Shown: positions 16,563 through 26,035, counted from the stretch's first letter. The stretch: DNA of 64,000 nucleotides from Bryobacteraceae bacterium (GCA_026002855.1 BPGD01000001.1:1453972-1517971); one strand, 5' to 3'. Notes: generated by a model from the letters alone, not told the origin. Numbers and translations are program-made.

Positions 16563-17792
16563 ATGAAAAACATGGAAGTCGCCCTGGCGCCCGAAAGCAA
16601 GGTGATGGAACTGGAGCGGGCCTATCTGTTGCAGAATTATGCGCGCTATCCCCTGGTGCTGAAGCGCGGTCGGGGATGCTGGCTGTATGACATGGCGGGA
16701 CGCCGGTATCTGGACCTGATTTCGGGCATTGGCGTCAACTCGCTGGGCCACGCGCATCCGCGCATCGTGCGGGTGATCCGCGAGCAGGCGGCGCTGCTGG
16801 TCCATTCCAGCAACCTGTATTACCACGAATTTCAGGGGCCGCTGGCGAAAAAGATCTGCGAAACCAGCGGAATGCAGCGGGTATTTTTCTGTAATTCCGG
16901 CACGGAAGCCGTGGAGGCGGCCATCAAGATGGCACGCGCTCACGGGCGCCGCGTCCATCCGGAGAAGTTCGAACTCGTCGCGTTTGACAACAGCTTCCAC
17001 GGCCGCACGATGGGCGCCCTCTCCATCACCGCCCAGGCGAAGTACCGCGAGCCGTTTGAGCCGCTTCTGGCCGGCGTGCGCTTTGTCCCGCCCGGCGACC
17101 TGGCGGCCCTGGAAGCGGCCATCACGGACCGCACCGCCGGAATCTTCATCGAGCCGATCCAGGGCGAGGGCGGCATTTATCCAATGTCGGGCGCCTTTCT
17201 GCGGAGACTGCGCGAACTGGCCGACCGGCACAACGCACTGCTCGTATTCGACGAAATTCAGTGCGGCATCGGCCGCCCCGGCGCGTGGCACGCCTACCAG
17301 CTCCACGAGCCCCCGGTGATTCCCGACATTGTGACGCTGGCCAAACCGATGGCCGCCGGCCTCCCGCTTGGCGCGGTGGCGTGCAACGAGAAGGCGGCCT
17401 CGACGCTCGGGCCCGGCCTGCATGGCACCACTTTCGGCGGCGGCGCGCTGGCCTGCCGGGTGGCACTGGAATTCTACTCGATTGTCGAAGAATTGCTGCC
17501 GCAAATTCGCCGCGTTGGCGAGTATTTTTTCGCCGGACTCCGGGCTCTCCAGTCCGCATTTCCGTTCATCCGCGAGGTGCGCGGGGCGGGCCTGATGATC
17601 GGAGTCGAGCTCGACTTCCCCTGCAAGCATCTCGTCAACGACGGCATCCGCCACGGCCTGCTGTTCAACGTCACCCATGACACGGTGATCCGCATGCTGC
17701 CGCCCTACATTTTCACGGAAAAGGAAGCGGACCGGGCGCTGGTCGGCCTGCGCCGGGTGCTGCGCCACGCGAAGCCGCCCTCAGAGGCCTGA
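16563..17792 (+). CDS. argD: Class III aminotransferase, acetylornithine aminotransferase-like
   Basis: ATG 16563 (MKNMEVALAPESKVMELERA) is the best start; the frame is open upstream into the preceding gene. The 409-residue PLP enzyme shows FCNSGTEAVEAAIKMAR (phosphate-binding region), FHGRTMGALS, VFDEIQCGIGR and TLAKPMAAGLPLGAVACNE, with Lys261 as the expected Schiff-base lysine. Length and motifs fit acetylornithine/ornithine aminotransferases of arginine synthesis; related LysJ, GabT or diaminobutyrate aminotransferases cannot be excluded, and no other arg gene is adjacent. Its 3' end overlaps the convergent sensor kinase gene by 12 bases. Confidence 0.8.
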   Translation: MKNMEVALAPESKVMELERAYLLQNYARYPLVLKRGRGCWLYDMAGRRYLDLISGIGVNSLGHAHPRIVRVIREQAALLVHSSNLYYHEFQGPLAKKICETSGMQRVFFCNSGTEAVEAAIKMARAHGRRVHPEKFELVAFDNSFHGRTMGALSITAQAKYREPFEPLLAGVRFVPPGDLAALEAAITDRTAGIFIEPIQGEGGIYPMSGAFLRRLRELADRHNALLVFDEIQCGIGRPGAWHAYQLHEPPVIPDIVTLAKPMAAGLPLGAVACNEKAASTLGPGLHGTTFGGGALACRVALEFYSIVEELLPQIRRVGEYFFAGLRALQSAFPFIREVRGAGLMIGVELDFPCKHLVNDGIRHGLLFNVTHDTVIRMLPPYIFTEKEADRALVGLRRVLRHAKPPSEA

Positions 17793-20700
17793 CTCGCTGC
17801 GTCTGCCGGCCACGCGCCTGAGCGCCTCGCACAGTTCTTCGAGATGGAGCGGTTTGCCGAGAAAATCGTCCATGCCGGCGGCCAGCGCGGCGGCGCGATC
17901 AGACTCGTACACGTTGGCCGACAGGGCAATGATAGGCGTGCGGCATCCCGCCGCGCGCAGCCGCCGAGCCGTCTCCAGACCATCGATGCCCGGCAGCCGG
18001 ATGTCGAGCAGGATCACGTCAAAAGGTTCGGCGAGCGCGCGCGACAGGGCCGCCTCGCCATCGGATGCCGTGTCCGCCGTGTGCCCCAGTGATTCGAGCA
18101 TCCGTCTGACCATCCGCTGATTGACCGGGTTGTCCTCGACCACCAGCACGCGCATGGGTGCGACGCTGGCCCGGTCACAGGGCAGCGGCTCAGCAGGCTG
18201 CGGCTGCGGCTCGGCCCGCGGCAACGGCAGTTCCACCAGGAAAGTGGAGCCTGCCCCTGGATCACTTTCCACGCGGATCCGGCCGCCCATCGCATCCACC
18301 AGCGCTTTTGTGATGGCGAGTCCCAGGCCCGTGCCGGCAGCGTTCATTGCACCGTCGGCGAGCTGGACGAAGGGCTGAAAGATGGATTCGAGCTTCTCCG
18401 GAGCGATGCCCGGGCCGGTGTCCCGGACGGCAATTTCGAAGCCGCGCCCTTGCCCGGCTGCGCGGATGGCGATCTCGACAAAGCCCCGCAAGGTAAACTT
18501 CACCGCATTCGAGACCAGGTTCAGCAGGATCTGCTGCACGCGGTTGCCGTCGCCAGCGAACCAGAGCGGCGCATCGGGAGCATCGAGCCGCAGCTCCAGG
18601 CCGCGCGCTTCGGCGATGGGCCGCATCAGTGCGGTCACCGTGCGCGCCACCGCGGCCAGGTCAAAAGGGCGGGAGGCGAGGGCCAGCTTGCCCGCCTCAA
18701 TCCTCGACAGGTCGAGGATGTCGTTCAGCAAATTCATCAGGACGGCCGCACTCTCCTTGAGCGTCACCACGAGCTCGCGCTGGTCGGGTACCAGCGGGGT
18801 GCGCAGCAGCAGGTCCGCCGTGCCGACGACGCCGTGCATCGGCGTGCGGATCTCGTGGCTCATTCGGGCGAGAAATTCGCTCTTGAAGCGGCTGGCCTGT
18901 TCGGCGCGCCGCAGCGCCTCGTCGGCCCGTTCCTTTTCGGCGTGAAGCTGGCGGGTTCGTTCGCGGACGGCCTGCTCCAGCCAGCGCTGGCGCTGCCGCA
19001 GGGCGCGAACCCGCCACATCCAGCCGGCGCGCAGGATCAGTGCGGCCACGGCGGCCATCAGAAGCCGGAACCATGCCGTGTGGTAAAACGGTGCCAGGAT
19101 GACCAGCGGAATGCTCGTCTGGGCGGCGATGAGTCCGGCGCGGGGCAGGCTCGCCTGCGCTTCGAAGGTGTAGCGGCCGGGCGGCAGCGAGGGGTAGCGG
19201 ATCACGGAGGACTCGGTTTCCAGCCAGTTGTCGTGGTTGCCCGCCAGACGGTACCGGAAGCGGAGCCCGGAACGGTAGCGGAAGGTCAGTGCCGCCAGTC
19301 CGGCGGCGAAGGAACGGTCCGCCGGATCGCCACGGACCGGGCCGCCGAGGCGGCCCTCCAGTCGGCGCGAGCCGAGCTGGACCCACAGGACCACCACTGG
19401 AACCGAGCTGCGAGGAGAGGTGAGGGCCGCGGCCGGGCGCAGCAGCCGAGTAATGCCGCGGGAAGTGCCAATCCAGATGGAGCCGTCCCGCGCGGCGTAG
19501 AAGGCATCCACGGTACAGGAGTAAGCGCCCAGGCCGTCGGCCTTGGTGAACCGGTTCCATCGCCCGGCGTCGACGACATCGAGTCCGTTGTCGCCGCCTA
19601 TCCAGATGCGCCCGCTGCGGTCGGCGCGGACGAGCAGCGGAGCGGGCGAAGACAATCCCTCCCGGAAATGATCCACACGGCCGTCCGCGGAAAGACGGCT
19701 CACGCCCAAGGGACGGCGATAGGCCACCCAGACGGCGCCGTCAGCGCTCACGGCAACGTGCGTCACCGCCGCGTCCCGCAGTCCATCGGCCGGCCCGTAC
19801 CGCCGCCATTGCCCCTCCTTCCATCGCAACAGTCCGCCAGAAGAGGCGATCCAGACCTCTCCGTCCTTTCCCTCTGCCATCCGGAAATACACTTCCCCGG
19901 CGGGAGCTTCCGGCGGACGAAGTCTTTCGAGCACGAACCCGCCGCCACTGGCCGGGCCCTGCGAGCGGAACAGGCCCTCCAGACTCGCCACCCAAAGGCG
20001 ACCGGAGCGATCCACGAGCAGGCCGTTCACCCGGTCCGGCCCATCGCCGGAAGCGCTCCGCAACGCGTGAGCGGCGCTTCCTGGCCCGATGCGCCACACG
20101 CCGCCAGGAAAGCAGCCGGCCCACAGGCTGCCCTCCGGCCCGGCGGCCAGCGCGCGGACCTTGGAACTGGCGAGGGCGCTGCCGCGCCACCGCTCCCAGC
20201 GGGCGGTCCCAGGCCGGAGAAACGCGATCCCTTCGTCGGTCCCCGCCCAGAGGATGCCGCGCGAATCTTCAGTGATGGCTGACACGGTGCTGCTGGGGAG
20301 TCCTTCGAGCAGGGTCCAGGTCTCGGTCAGCCCGTAGCCCGCCACGCGGACCAGCCCGAGGCCCCACAGGCCGATCCAGAAGGACCCTTCGCTGTCGTGC
20401 ATCGCCACCGAGGCGGACTGCCCCGGGAGTCCCTGGGCGACGCCGTAGCGCTGCCAGCCGTCACGAGCCTGCACGAAGAGACCGTTATCCGTCGGGACGA
20501 CCAGGCGGCCCTCACGGTCCAGGGCAAGCGAACCAAAGAAGCCGGAGTGGGGCAGCGGGCCGGTCTGGTCCTCGAAGAAAGCGGCACCGCGGCGGAGGAC
20601 AATCAAAGAATTCGCCCCGCGGACCCAGAGCGAGCCGTCGCGGTCGACGAGGAAATCGTCCCATCGGGTGACGGGCACGCCGCGGGTCGGGCCCCACATC

Positions 20701-21317
20701 TCCAAACGCCCGTCCTGGAGCCGCCACAGGGCCTTCCGGGCACTGATCCAAAGCGCTCCGTCGGGAGCAACATACACGGCGTCGACCTGACTTGGACCGG
20801 GCGGGTCGGGCAAAGGGTGCGGCTCGAAGCGCACGGAACCCTCGGCGGTGGAAGAAAACAGGCCCTGCTCGGTGGCGGCGAAGACGCGGCCGTCCGGCGA
20901 GAAAGCCAGTGCCCGCCGGCCGAAGATCTGCACCGGCCGGCTGAAGGCGGCGGGCCGGAACCGGCCCTGTTCGCGCCAGGCGACTCCGCGGCGGGTGGCC
21001 GCCCATAGCCGGCCCTGCCGGTCTTCGACGAGCGACTGAATCGTTTCATCCGGGAGCCCTTCGGCCTCCCCAAAACGCTCGAACCGCTCGCCAAGGCCGC
21101 GGTACAGCCCGCTCATCGTGCCCACCCAGAGGAAGCCGCGCGAGTCTTCGAGCAGGCAGTTGATGGCGCTGTTGCCCAACCCCCTGTCGAAACCGAACTC
21201 TTCAAAGACGAGCTGCTGCGCGCCAAGGGGGGCGAGCGCCGCCACAAGCAGGAACAGGATCTGAACGCCGGGCGCCCGGACAGGCGCGCCCGGCCGACAT
21301 CTGGCGCCTGAAGACAT
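17781..21317 (-). CDS. Hybrid sensor histidine kinase with two-propeller sensor (Y_Y_Y family)
   Basis: This 1178-residue protein begins with a signal-like segment ending in APLGAQQ. A periplasmic region of repeated Reg_prop blades follows (SRGFLWVGTMSGLYRG, RGILWAGTDEGIAFL and similar) to about residue 630, then a Y_Y_Y domain and a membrane segment near 750. The kinase core has MSHEIRTPMHGVVG (phospho-His near 820), LNLVSNAVKFT, RDTGPGIAPE and GTGLGLAI. A receiver domain from about 1055 has VVEDNPVNQ, DIRLPGIDG (phospho-Asp near 1104) and GKPL. No DNA-binding domain follows, unlike one-piece Bacteroides-type regulators, so a separate phosphotransfer or response regulator is needed. It lies downstream of the rhamnose isomerase gene. 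Confidence 0.9.
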   Translation of the reverse strand: MSSGARCRPGAPVRAPGVQILFLLVAALAPLGAQQLVFEEFGFDRGLGNSAINCLLEDSRGFLWVGTMSGLYRGLGERFERFGEAEGLPDETIQSLVEDRQGRLWAATRRGVAWREQGRFRPAAFSRPVQIFGRRALAFSPDGRVFAATEQGLFSSTAEGSVRFEPHPLPDPPGPSQVDAVYVAPDGALWISARKALWRLQDGRLEMWGPTRGVPVTRWDDFLVDRDGSLWVRGANSLIVLRRGAAFFEDQTGPLPHSGFFGSLALDREGRLVVPTDNGLFVQARDGWQRYGVAQGLPGQSASVAMHDSEGSFWIGLWGLGLVRVAGYGLTETWTLLEGLPSSTVSAITEDSRGILWAGTDEGIAFLRPGTARWERWRGSALASSKVRALAAGPEGSLWAGCFPGGVWRIGPGSAAHALRSASGDGPDRVNGLLVDRSGRLWVASLEGLFRSQGPASGGGFVLERLRPPEAPAGEVYFRMAEGKDGEVWIASSGGLLRWKEGQWRRYGPADGLRDAAVTHVAVSADGAVWVAYRRPLGVSRLSADGRVDHFREGLSSPAPLLVRADRSGRIWIGGDNGLDVVDAGRWNRFTKADGLGAYSCTVDAFYAARDGSIWIGTSRGITRLLRPAAALTSPRSSVPVVVLWVQLGSRRLEGRLGGPVRGDPADRSFAAGLAALTFRYRSGLRFRYRLAGNHDNWLETESSVIRYPSLPPGRYTFEAQASLPRAGLIAAQTSIPLVILAPFYHTAWFRLLMAAVAALILRAGWMWRVRALRQRQRWLEQAVRERTRQLHAEKERADEALRRAEQASRFKSEFLARMSHEIRTPMHGVVGTADLLLRTPLVPDQRELVVTLKESAAVLMNLLNDILDLSRIEAGKLALASRPFDLAAVARTVTALMRPIAEARGLELRLDAPDAPLWFAGDGNRVQQILLNLVSNAVKFTLRGFVEIAIRAAGQGRGFEIAVRDTGPGIAPEKLESIFQPFVQLADGAMNAAGTGLGLAITKALVDAMGGRIRVESDPGAGSTFLVELPLPRAEPQPQPAEPLPCDRASVAPMRVLVVEDNPVNQRMVRRMLESLGHTADTASDGEAALSRALAEPFDVILLDIRLPGIDGLETARRLRAAGCRTPIIALSANVYESDRAAALAAGMDDFLGKPLHLEELCEALRRVAGRRSESGL

Positions 21318-21447
21318 CTCGACTCTGGTCTTTCTGACGCGCGGCGGCGTTTCCTGATGGGCCTGTCAGACGGCGGCGCGCTTTCAGGCCCCTTTCGAAG
21401 ATTGTATCGGCAGCCGGGGCCGGGGGCTTGATTGTCCTCTTGCGGGT

Positions 21448-22644
21448 TCAGGCGTAGCTGGAGACCGCCCCCCGGTTCCGCTCGGCACGTTCTTTCTCGG
21501 CCCGCTCGGTATATCCGCTCTGGCGGAACGCATCGAGCGGGTCTTCCGGCAGGCCTTTCGAGCGGCGCCACTCGGCGATCACCGGCCGCACGTCGGCGAA
21601 GAAGGCCTCGCGCAGGCACTCCTCGGCGTCGACGAGACGGCACTTCATCTGGTGATCGCGCAGGCGGGCGTGGTCGACGATGGCCGCCTTCACATACAGC
21701 TCCTGCGCGTTGTTAGCCGTCTGGATGGTCTCCTCGATCTTGTTCTTGAGGTTGTGGGACTGATCCACCATGTAGGCGATGTCGGCGCGGCGGCCGGTCT
21801 CCCACTCGTAGTAGCAGATCTCGTGGAAGATGCGGAACACCTGGTAAGGATCCATGCAGCCGAGCGTGAGGTCGTCGTCGGCGTAACGGCGGTCGTTGAA
21901 GTGGAAGCCGCCGAGCATGTCCTCGGCCAGCAGCCAGGTGACGATCTGCTCGATGTTCTGCGCCTGGTAGTGGTGGCCGGTATCGACGAGCACGCGGGCG
22001 CGGGGGCCGGCGTGCCTGGCATAGATATAGGCCATGCCCCAGTCGGCGATGTCGGTGGCGTAAAAAGCAGGCTCGAAGGGCTTGTATTCGACGAGCATGC
22101 GCTGGTCGCCCGAAAGGGCATCGTGCACCTTCTTCAATCCTTCGATGAACCACTGCCGTCGGGCGCGGATGGATCCGGAGCCGGGATAGGAGATGCCGTC
22201 GGCGAACCACAGCGAGAGGTCGCGCGAGCCGGTGGCCTTCTGGATCTCGATGGAATCGAGGATGTGCCGGAGCGCGGCCTGGCGGACGTCCGGATCCGGG
22301 TTGCCGAAGGAGCCGTACTTGTAGCACTGATCCTGGAAGACATTGGGATTGATGGCGCCGATGCGCACGCCCTCGCGGCGCGCGGTTTCCATCACCGCTG
22401 GAACATCGGCCACGCCGCCGGGGAAGTCCCACAGCACATGGACGGCCACGGACGGGCAGCAGCCGGTGAAGCGATGCACGGCGGCGGCGTCGGCGATCTT
22501 TTCCGCGGTGGTGGTGGCGGCACTCAACTGGATGAACTTGCCGAAGCGGGTGCCGGTGTTGGCGAAACCCCAGGAGGGAAGTTCGATGGCGAATGAGTCG
22601 AGTGCGCGGATGGCGGCGTCGGTCTGGGCGGATGTGAGCGGCAT
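21448..22644 (-). CDS. rhaI: L-rhamnose isomerase (RhaI type, TIM barrel)
   Basis: ATG 22644 is chosen because GGAG lies about 11 bases upstream; the TTG three codons earlier would sit on top of it. The 398-residue protein resembles the non-RhaA, Pseudomonas-type L-rhamnose isomerase: an FGKFIQLSAATTTAEKIADA opening, NPNVFQDQCYKYGS, and metal-ligand segments MLVEYKPFEP (Glu), VLVDTGHHYQ (Asp, His) and GGFHFNDRRYADDDL. It would convert L-rhamnose to L-rhamnulose in the cytoplasm, with manganese or zinc. No rhamnulokinase or aldolase lies nearby. Other aldose isomerases of this family (for example L-lyxose or D-allose active) are possible. Confidence 0.78.
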   Translation of the reverse strand: MPLTSAQTDAAIRALDSFAIELPSWGFANTGTRFGKFIQLSAATTTAEKIADAAAVHRFTGCCPSVAVHVLWDFPGGVADVPAVMETARREGVRIGAINPNVFQDQCYKYGSFGNPDPDVRQAALRHILDSIEIQKATGSRDLSLWFADGISYPGSGSIRARRQWFIEGLKKVHDALSGDQRMLVEYKPFEPAFYATDIADWGMAYIYARHAGPRARVLVDTGHHYQAQNIEQIVTWLLAEDMLGGFHFNDRRYADDDLTLGCMDPYQVFRIFHEICYYEWETGRRADIAYMVDQSHNLKNKIEETIQTANNAQELYVKAAIVDHARLRDHQMKCRLVDAEECLREAFFADVRPVIAEWRRSKGLPEDPLDAFRQSGYTERAEKERAERNRGAVSSYA

Positions 22645-22713
22645 TTCAGGCAAACTCCGCGCGCATTATATCGCAGGGCAGGCGGGGAACACGGAAACAG
22701 CCAGGGCCGGGCA

Positions 22714-22983
22714 CTATGCCTTTTTCCTCCGCGCGGCCTTCTTCGGGGGCTCGGCCGCCGGGGGAGAATTTTCCCTGAGCATCTGCTCGAGCAGCGCCGC
22801 CTTCTGGAGCTCGCGCTTGGTGGGGGGCACGACGCAGCGACGGTAGGGCCCTTCGTTGTAGCAGGTGCGGCAGCGGACTTTGACGGGTTCGCCTTCCACG
22901 AGCGCCAGCACGGAGTGATTGGTGATGCGCTTGCACTTGATGCAGTAATCGTCAACGTCGTCGCCAAGCCGCAGTGCGCCCAT
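22714..22983 (-). CDS. Small zinc-ribbon protein with basic tail
   Basis: This 89-residue protein has two CxxC knuckles (YCIKCKRITNH at residues 13-23 and VRCRTCYNEG about 20 residues later), forming a likely four-cysteine zinc ribbon. A helical stretch and a Lys/Ala/Pro-rich basic C terminus (PPKKAARRKKA) follow. A good GGAGAGGAG precedes the ATG. The basic tail suggests nucleic-acid or ribosome association, but I do not recognise a characterised family. It is divergent from the orphan adaptor gene and upstream of the rhamnose isomerase gene, with 69 bases between. Confidence 0.65.
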   Translation of the reverse strand: MGALRLGDDVDDYCIKCKRITNHSVLALVEGEPVKVRCRTCYNEGPYRRCVVPPTKRELQKAALLEQMLRENSPPAAEPPKKAARRKKA

Positions 22984-23088
22984 GCCTTGCTCCTCTCCGG
23001 TGAGCCTACCACCGGCGGGCCGTCAGACTCAATCCGGGGCGGCCCGGGTGAGGACGCTGCGGCGGGGATGCCCTATGATCAGATCAGG

Positions 23089-24078
23089 ATGCGCGGCAAG
23101 TGGATTCTGTTCGCCGGGATCGTCCTGTTGGGCGCGGCAGGCGCCGGCGCCTACATGTGGCACCGCCGCCAGGCTCCCGTTCCGCCGCAGGCCAAGGCGC
23201 CGACCGAGCCGCCCGCCGGCACGGAAATCACGCTTGAAGGCGTGATCCGCGCCGTCGAGCGCATTCCGATCAACGCGCCTGTCTCCGGAGTGCTGGAAGA
23301 GTTCTCTGTTGCGCCAGGAGACGAGGTCCACGAAGGGCAGGTGCTCGGCCGCATTTCGAATGACGCGATCCGGGAGGAGGAGGTCGAGGCGCGGCTGGAG
23401 CTCGAACGGACGCAGGCGCGTCTGCGGGCCCTCGAGGCAGAACTGACGGCGCTGCGGCTGGAAGAGTCCCGGCTGTCGGCCGAGGCGGCGCGGGCGCGCA
23501 GCGAGCTGGCGCGCGTCGAGAAGATCTATCAGCGGCAGGCGCTGTTGATCCGCGAGGGCGCCACGCCAAGGCTCGTGTTCCAGCGCGCCGAGGAGGACTA
23601 CGAGGCGGCGCGCAAGGAGCGTGACCGCGTCGAGGAGCTCCTCGCTGCCGCCCGGGAGCGCGTGCAGGCGGCAGCCGCCGGTGTCGAGGACGCCCGCAAG
23701 GCGGTGGCGGACCGCCAGGAGCAGCTCGATGCGGCGCGCAGCCGCGCCGAGAGCTGCAATCTGGTGGCGCCCGCCGACGGCATTGTCGTGCGGATCGCCA
23801 AGGCCGCGGGCGAAACGGTGGAGGAAGGCTTCGAAGGCCTGGTGGAGATCGCCTCGGACTGGTCGCACCTCGAAGTGGAAGCCGATGCGCCGGAGGCGTA
23901 CACGAAGCGGATCGCACCTGGCGACGCGGCACTCATCGTACTCGCCGAGCTGCCGCAGGGGGCGCTGGAGGCGCAGGTGAAGTCCGTCAGCCGTCAACAG
24001 GTGGTGGTTGCCTTCACCAGCCCGACCACGCTGGTGCGCCCCGGCATGACGGCGGTGGTCCGGCTGAAGCTGCGCTGA
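23089..24078 (+). CDS. HlyD-family membrane fusion protein, orphan
   Basis: ATG 23089 gives MRGKWILFAGIVLLGAAGAG, a clean membrane anchor; ATG 23068, seven codons earlier, is an alternative and neither has a strong ribosome binding site. The 329-residue adaptor has a split lipoyl domain (INAPVSGVLEEFSVAPGDEV near residue 60 and LVAPADGIVVRIAKAAGETV near 225), a long Arg/Glu-rich coiled coil between them (about residues 95-215), and a C-terminal beta barrel ending VRPGMTAVVRLKLR. No permease, ATPase or TolC gene adjoins it, so its partner is encoded elsewhere. It is followed by the fumarase gene after 77 bases. Confidence 0.83.
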   Translation: MRGKWILFAGIVLLGAAGAGAYMWHRRQAPVPPQAKAPTEPPAGTEITLEGVIRAVERIPINAPVSGVLEEFSVAPGDEVHEGQVLGRISNDAIREEEVEARLELERTQARLRALEAELTALRLEESRLSAEAARARSELARVEKIYQRQALLIREGATPRLVFQRAEEDYEAARKERDRVEELLAAARERVQAAAAGVEDARKAVADRQEQLDAARSRAESCNLVAPADGIVVRIAKAAGETVEEGFEGLVEIASDWSHLEVEADAPEAYTKRIAPGDAALIVLAELPQGALEAQVKSVSRQQVVVAFTSPTTLVRPGMTAVVRLKLR

Positions 24079-24155
24079 GGCCCGAGCCCCGCCGACGGCC
24101 CGCGCGCGGCGGGCGCTAGGATGGAACTGAAGCGTCGAAAGGAGCCGCTCCTCTC

Positions 24156-25670
24156 ATGGAATTTCTCAAGGACAGTCTCATCGAGCTGATCACGCAGACA
24201 TCGGTCAATCTGCCTCCCGACGTGCGCGCCGCCATGGGCCTGGCGCTGGAACGCGAGCAGCCGGGCACGCAGTCGCACCAGGCGCTGTCGATCATGGCGC
24301 TCAACACGGACATGGCCTACGAGGACGAAGGGCCCATCTGCCAGGACACGGGCATGCCCACTTTCATCGTCCACACGCCCGTGGGCGTCAATCAGATGAA
24401 GATCGCCGCCGCAATCCGCGAGGCCGTGGCCGAAGCCACCCGCCGCGGCAAGCTGCGCCCGAACAGCGTGGACTCGATCACGGGCAAGAACTCGGGCGAC
24501 AATCTCGGGCCGGAGACACCGGTTATGCATTTCGAACAGCACGAGCGGGACGACATCGAAGTGCGGCTCATCCTGAAGGGCGGCGGCTGCGAAAACAAGA
24601 ACATTCAATACTCGCTGCCGTGTGAGCTGCCGAAGCTCGGCCGTGCCGACCGCAACCTCGAGGGCGTGAAGAAGTGCCTTCTTCACGCCGTCTGGCAGGC
24701 ACAGGGGCAGGGTTGCGCGCCGGGCGCGATTGGCGTCTGCATCGGCTCGGACCGCGCCCACGGGTATCACCTGGCCAAGATGCAGCTGTTCCGCACCCTC
24801 GATGACACGAACCCGGACCCGGTGCTGGCGAAGCTGGAAGCCGAGGTGATGGAGGAGGCCAACCGGCTCGGCATCGGCGCGATGGGGCTGGGCGGCCAGG
24901 TGGCGTTGATCGGCTGCAAGATCTGCGCCGCCAACCGCCTGCCCGCCTCGTTCTTTGTATCGGTGGCCTACGATTGCTGGGCCTTCCGCCGGCTGGGCGT
25001 GCGGCTGGACGCCGCCAACGGCGCCATCACGGAGTGGCTCTATCGCGACCCCTCGCGCCCTGTGGAACGACTGGCAAAAGAGAGCGGCTTCCCGCTCACC
25101 GGCCGCGAGATCGTGCTGACGCCGCCCCTCACCACCGAGCAGATGCGTGCGCTGAAAGTGGGCGACGTCGTGCTCATCCGCGGCGAGATGTTCACCGGCC
25201 GCGATGCCGTGCACGCGTATCTGATGAAGAACGAGCCGCCGGTGAGTCTCCAGGGCGCCATCCTCTACCACTGCGGCCCGGTGATGCTGAAGCAGGGCGA
25301 GACCTGGTACGTGAAGGCGGCGGGACCCACGACATCGATGCGCGAAGAGCCCTACCAGGCCGAGATTCTTCGCCGCTATGGCGTCAAGGCGGTGGTCGGC
25401 AAGGGAGGCATGGGCAGGAAGACGCTTGAAGGCCTGAAGGAGACGGGCGCCGTGTATCTGCACGCCATCGGCGGCGCGGCGCAGTTCTACGCCCGCACGG
25501 TGAAACGCGTGCTGGGCGTCCATCTGCTGGAGTTCGGCATCCCGGAGGCGATGTGGCACCTGCTGGTGGAGGATTTCCTCGCCGTCGTCACCATGGACGC
25601 CCACGGCAATTCGCTCCACGCAGATGTGGAACAGGCGACGCTCGAAAAACTGGCCGAAGTGAAGATCTGA
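24156..25670 (+). CDS. fumA: Class I fumarate hydratase (iron-sulfur)
   Basis: AAAGGAG at 24138-24144 precedes ATG 24156. The 504-residue protein is a fusion of the two class I hydro-lyase domains (alpha then beta). Motifs include EGPICQDTGMPTF with Cys62 as a likely cluster ligand, KGGGCENKN, GCAPGAIGVCIGSDRA, and in the beta part REIVLTPPLTTEQMRAL, GEMFTGRDAVHAYL and GPTTSMREEPYQAEIL. It hydrates fumarate to malate in the citric acid cycle using an oxygen-labile [4Fe-4S] cluster. L(+)-tartrate dehydratase is a related possibility, but the single-chain form favours fumarase. It stands as a monocistronic unit, convergent with the YHS gene. Confidence 0.92.
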   Translation: MEFLKDSLIELITQTSVNLPPDVRAAMGLALEREQPGTQSHQALSIMALNTDMAYEDEGPICQDTGMPTFIVHTPVGVNQMKIAAAIREAVAEATRRGKLRPNSVDSITGKNSGDNLGPETPVMHFEQHERDDIEVRLILKGGGCENKNIQYSLPCELPKLGRADRNLEGVKKCLLHAVWQAQGQGCAPGAIGVCIGSDRAHGYHLAKMQLFRTLDDTNPDPVLAKLEAEVMEEANRLGIGAMGLGGQVALIGCKICAANRLPASFFVSVAYDCWAFRRLGVRLDAANGAITEWLYRDPSRPVERLAKESGFPLTGREIVLTPPLTTEQMRALKVGDVVLIRGEMFTGRDAVHAYLMKNEPPVSLQGAILYHCGPVMLKQGETWYVKAAGPTTSMREEPYQAEILRRYGVKAVVGKGGMGRKTLEGLKETGAVYLHAIGGAAQFYARTVKRVLGVHLLEFGIPEAMWHLLVEDFLAVVTMDAHGNSLHADVEQATLEKLAEVKI

Positions 25671-25688
25671 GACGGCATGCACGGCGGG

Positions 25689-25717
25689 GCGGGGGCGGCG
25701 CGGCACCTCGCCCCCGC
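25689..25717. terminator. Bidirectional hairpin between fumarase and YHS genes
   Basis: A nine-base perfect stem, GCGGGGGCG at 25689-25697 with CGCCCCCGC at 25709-25717, lies between the convergent genes 19 bases after the fumarase stop. Only GTTCATGTCT follows, so the U tract is poor. Confidence 0.45.
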
Positions 25718-25719
25718 GT

Positions 25720-25986
25720 TCATGTCTGGCGGTATTTCTGCGCACACTCCTCGGAGCAGAAGTAGACGGTCTTGCCCCCCGTTTCCCGCCGCACGGCCAC
25801 CTGTTCACTGACGTAGACACCGCAGACGGGATCCCGGTGCAGCCGGCCGCCGATGGCCTGCCGTGGCGCGCCCTTGTTGCCGCCGCTCACCAGATCATGC
25901 AGCGCCCGCGCCGCCGCCCCGATGAGAACGCGGATCAGCGGCACCACGAGAATGAACAGAAGCAGGAATGCGAGCAGGCGCAACAT
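25720..25986 (-). CDS. Membrane-anchored YHS/TRASH-type metal-binding protein
   Basis: This 88-residue protein has one N-terminal membrane segment (MLRLLAFLLLFILVVPLIRV) and a C-terminal YHS-like domain: RDPVCGVYVSEQVA and TVYFCSEECAQKYRQ. It supplies three cysteines typical of these small metal-binding modules. GGAAG lies just before the ATG. It begins right after the terminator of the upstream TPR gene, so it probably has its own promoter. YHS domains occur in copper- and other metal-handling proteins; nothing here fixes the metal. Related short membrane YHS proteins of unknown role are widespread. Confidence 0.75.
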   Translation of the reverse strand: MLRLLAFLLLFILVVPLIRVLIGAAARALHDLVSGGNKGAPRQAIGGRLHRDPVCGVYVSEQVAVRRETGGKTVYFCSEECAQKYRQT

Positions 25987-26006
25987 CGTATGCTTCCAGG
26001 CGCAGC

Positions 26007-26035
26007 AAAAAGGGCGCCCCGCGCGCGGGGCGCCC
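26007..26035 (-). terminator. Rho-independent terminator of the TPR gene
   Basis: GGGCGCCCC at 26012-26020 pairs perfectly with GGGGCGCCC at 26027-26035 around a six-base loop, and the minus strand continues TTTTT (complement of 26007-26011). It lies 21 bases after the TPR stop and 21 bases before the YHS start. Confidence 0.88.

Noticed and set aside
23994-25820. 608-residue minus-strand frame opposite fumarase
   Set aside because: Antisense to a full-length class I fumarase with intact motifs; low-complexity His/Arg/Ala composition.
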